A stretch of 42,606 bases of DNA from an uncultured Mucilaginibacter sp. (GTDB lineage Bacteria > Bacteroidota > Bacteroidia > Sphingobacteriales > Sphingobacteriaceae), in assembly GCA_903915155.1 (NCBI GenBank), contig CAIWRU010000070.1:1-42606 (forward strand), read 5' to 3'. Below the pieces are notes generated by a model that saw nothing but the letters and a program-made list of their open reading frames with translations, ran no database searches and was not told where the DNA came from. Shown here in pieces: positions 41,471-42,606 of this stretch (position 1 is the first letter of the stretch; every line of letters starts with the position of its first letter). A program made the translations under genes and the position numbers.

Positions 41471-41542
41471 AAAAAAAGCGAAAAGCTTAAAGCTAAAAGC
41501 AGGAAGTCATAACTCCCAAGCTTTTAGCTTTAAGCTTTCGCC
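41471..41542 (-). terminator. Long inverted repeat and terminator after yceI
   Basis: AGCGAAAAGCTTAAAGCTAAAAGC (41477-41500) pairs with GCTTTTAGCTTTAAGCTTTCGC-type sequence at 41520-41542, with one unpaired base. On the minus strand a run of seven T follows. Its arms are built of the repeated word AAAGCTT/AAGC, like other intergenic inverted repeats here. Confidence 0.75.
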
Positions 41543-41562
41543 TTTTATCTTTCGGCTTAAAT

Positions 41563-42138
41563 TTATTTTGCTAACGCGAATTCGCCATCGGCTTTAATAG
41601 TAATCTCATCGCTCAACATAGCATTAGGGTACATACCACCAATATTAAATGCCGAACGGCTGATAACACCTGTAAGCTGGAAACCGGCATCATTAGCCTT
41701 GCTCATAGGGTTCACAATGGTGCCACGGTACCAAAGGTCCATGGTAACAGGTTTGGTAATACCGTGCATAGTAAGGTCGCCGCTAAGTTTGTAGTGGTTA
41801 GCGCTTGTTTTGGTAATGCCTGTGCTGGTAAACGTAATTTCCGGGTTAACAGCAGCATTAAAAAAGTGGTCCGACCTTAAGTCGTCGTCGCGCATGTCAA
41901 CGCCTGTGTTTATTGAAGCTACTTTAGCAGTTAGCGTAAATTTCGCATCGCTAAAATCAGGTTTTGTATTGGTGATGGTTACATCAAAGTCTTTAAAGTT
42001 ACCGTCAACGTCTGATACTGCTAAGTGCGTAACGGTAAACTGCAAACGCGAGTGCATTTTGTCATTTTTCCAGGTTGATTGCGCAAATACAGCTGTTTGC
42101 ATAGCTACAAATGCCAATAGGGTGATAATTTTTTTCAT
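41563..42138 (-). CDS. YceI-family lipid-binding protein
   Basis: The start at ATG 42138 gives MKKIITLLAFVAMQTAVFAQ, a clear signal peptide, and 191 residues; the longer frame to 42213 crosses the promoter and is rejected. The mature part has YceI features: STWKNDKMHSRLQFTVTHLAVSDVDGNF, RDDDLRSDHFFNAAVNPEITFTST and LTMHGITKPVTMDLWY, with the pattern of an antiparallel lipocalin-like barrel that binds polyisoprenoid lipids in the periplasm. It sits upstream of the ROK gene in the same direction but has its own terminator. A 34-bp dyad lies at its promoter. Confidence 0.93.
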   Translation of the reverse strand: MKKIITLLAFVAMQTAVFAQSTWKNDKMHSRLQFTVTHLAVSDVDGNFKDFDVTITNTKPDFSDAKFTLTAKVASINTGVDMRDDDLRSDHFFNAAVNPEITFTSTGITKTSANHYKLSGDLTMHGITKPVTMDLWYRGTIVNPMSKANDAGFQLTGVISRSAFNIGGMYPNAMLSDEITIKADGEFALAK

Positions 42139-42164
42139 GTATAATTTTTGATTTAATATTTCAG

Positions 42165-42172
42165 CAAAAGTA
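42165..42172 (-). promoter_or_regulatory. -7 box of yceI
   Basis: The minus strand reads TACTTTTG, a full match to TAnnTTTG, 26 bp upstream of the ATG at 42138. No -33 TTTG lies at the right distance; a 34-bp dyad takes that place. Confidence 0.55.
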
Positions 42173-42181
42173 AGCATCTGA

Positions 42182-42215
42182 ATTTGAATTAAATGTTTAA
42201 ACATATAATTCAAAT
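42182..42215. promoter_or_regulatory. 34-bp dyad at the yceI promoter, candidate operator
   Basis: The sequence is symmetric in 16 of 17 base pairs. The core ATGTTTAAACAT (42193-42204) is a perfect palindrome, and ATTTGAATT (42182-42190) pairs with AATTCAAAT (42207-42215). It lies just upstream of the -7 box, over the -33 position, so a dimeric or tetrameric regulator bound here would control yceI. No regulator is identified. Confidence 0.55.
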
Positions 42216-42298
42216 GTAAAAATTACCCTTAGGCTTTCAGAAGTGTAGATTTAGGCCTCCTGACTAACAAGGGCCGGTATAGATTGCGAACGATAACG

Positions 42299-42514
42299 CT
42301 ATTTGTTTTTTTCTGATGTTTTTATGTCCATCATTTCGAGCATCCAGATACCCGCCGAAAAAGTGATCAAACAGAGTATTAAAGTTGTATCAACAATAAT
42401 ATGCTCTTTTGGCACAGAGGCGAAAGAAGTACGCAACGCCTTGGCCATATCAGGCCCGGCGATTCCAATAAATGGAAACAGGACAAACATCCTGAACAGT
42501 AATAACTCTTTCAT
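42299..42514 (-). CDS. Small two-helix membrane protein (71 aa)
   Basis: The 71-residue ORF encodes MKELLLFRMFVLFPFIGIAG, a short polar loop, the helix VDTTLILCLITFSAGIWML, and a charged tail (DIKTSEKNK). Two membrane helices are likely. I do not recognise the family. A good promoter lies upstream (-33 TTTG, 20-bp spacer, TAACTTTA), which supports a real gene. It precedes yceI on the same strand, but yceI has its own promoter. Confidence 0.6.
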   Translation of the reverse strand: MKELLLFRMFVLFPFIGIAGPDMAKALRTSFASVPKEHIIVDTTLILCLITFSAGIWMLEMMDIKTSEKNK

Positions 42515-42545
42515 AGGCGGTAAATTGTTTTAGAGCTAACAAGAG

Positions 42546-42577
42546 TAAAGTTACAATTATATTGTGCACAATGCAAA
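42546..42577 (-). promoter_or_regulatory. Promoter with palindromic spacer for the small membrane protein
   Basis: On the minus strand TTTG (42577-42574), a 20-bp spacer and TAACTTTA (42553-42546) fit the Bacteroidota promoter with one -7 mismatch. The spacer contains the perfect 12-bp palindrome ATTGTGCACAAT (42561-42572), a possible operator. Confidence 0.55.
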
Positions 42578-42606
42578 TGAAAGTTGCTTTTTATTTAATT
42601 ATTAAC

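Noticed and set aside
29069-41560. CRISPR-like repeats in the word-based inverted repeats
   Set aside because: The words are short, unequally spaced and in both orientations, with no spacers of constant length.
1-42606. tRNA, rRNA, riboswitch and replication origin
   Set aside because: No sequence resembling these was recognised by reading; a covariance-model search was not possible here.

Overview
The window looks like chromosomal DNA of a Bacteroidota bacterium, most likely family Sphingobacteriaceae and perhaps Mucilaginibacter or Pedobacter. The evidence is a type IX secretion sorting domain on a large protease, many SPII lipoproteins and outer-membrane barrels, no clear Shine-Dalgarno sequences, and several TAnnTTTG promoter elements (the Bacteroidota -7 box) just upstream of starts. 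The genus is my inference. No tRNA, rRNA, CRISPR array or intact insertion sequence was seen.

Layout. 1-3614 (minus): a surface or polysaccharide block with a truncated outer-membrane protein, a GT39 membrane glycosyltransferase, and a GT2-like glycosyltransferase carrying a frameshift. 3771-5647: dinB-like gene, an AT-rich island bounded in part by inverted repeats (candidate MITE), a small ORF, and a TIR-domain gene interrupted by an in-frame stop. 5772-9929 (minus): 2-oxoglutarate dehydrogenase E2 and E1 (sucB, sucA). 10281-10411: a palindromic repeat. 10442-19193: a DASH-type cryptochrome, then on the plus strand a TetR-like protein, a HAD phosphatase, an ABC1/UbiB kinase, a Dabb protein, two SDR enzymes and a class I photolyase; this resembles light and oxidative stress clusters. 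19197-23067 (minus): two FKBP lipoproteins, a MarR regulator and gamma-glutamyltransferase. 23312-27703: a small barrel protein and a 1248-residue secreted subtilisin-like protease. 28086-29816 (minus): HAD phosphatase, L-rhamnose mutarotase, DUF47/PhoU-like protein. 30349-36156 (plus): a phosphate uptake operon, porin-pstS-pstC-pstA-pstB-phoU, ending in a strong terminator. 36550-42606: DoxX-like membrane protein, a beta-propeller lipoprotein, another HAD phosphatase, a ROK regulator split by a frameshift, YceI, and a small membrane protein.

Two themes stand out. First, three genes (GT2, TIR, ROK) are each broken by one change; two are +1 insertions in short homopolymers, so either sequence errors or recent decay must be considered. 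Second, the gaps between genes are full of foldback DNA: a 131-bp palindromic element, a 150-bp three-layer foldback, C/G-rich hairpin repeats, and a recurring class of inverted repeats made of short repeated words placed next to gene ends.

No clear novel multi-gene system can be claimed from the sequence alone. The best candidates for follow-up are the TetR-fold/HAD/ABC1-kinase trio, the TIR-bearing island with its inverted-repeat element, the 11-bp-phased heptamers upstream of the phosphate operon, and the 34-bp dyad at the yceI promoter.
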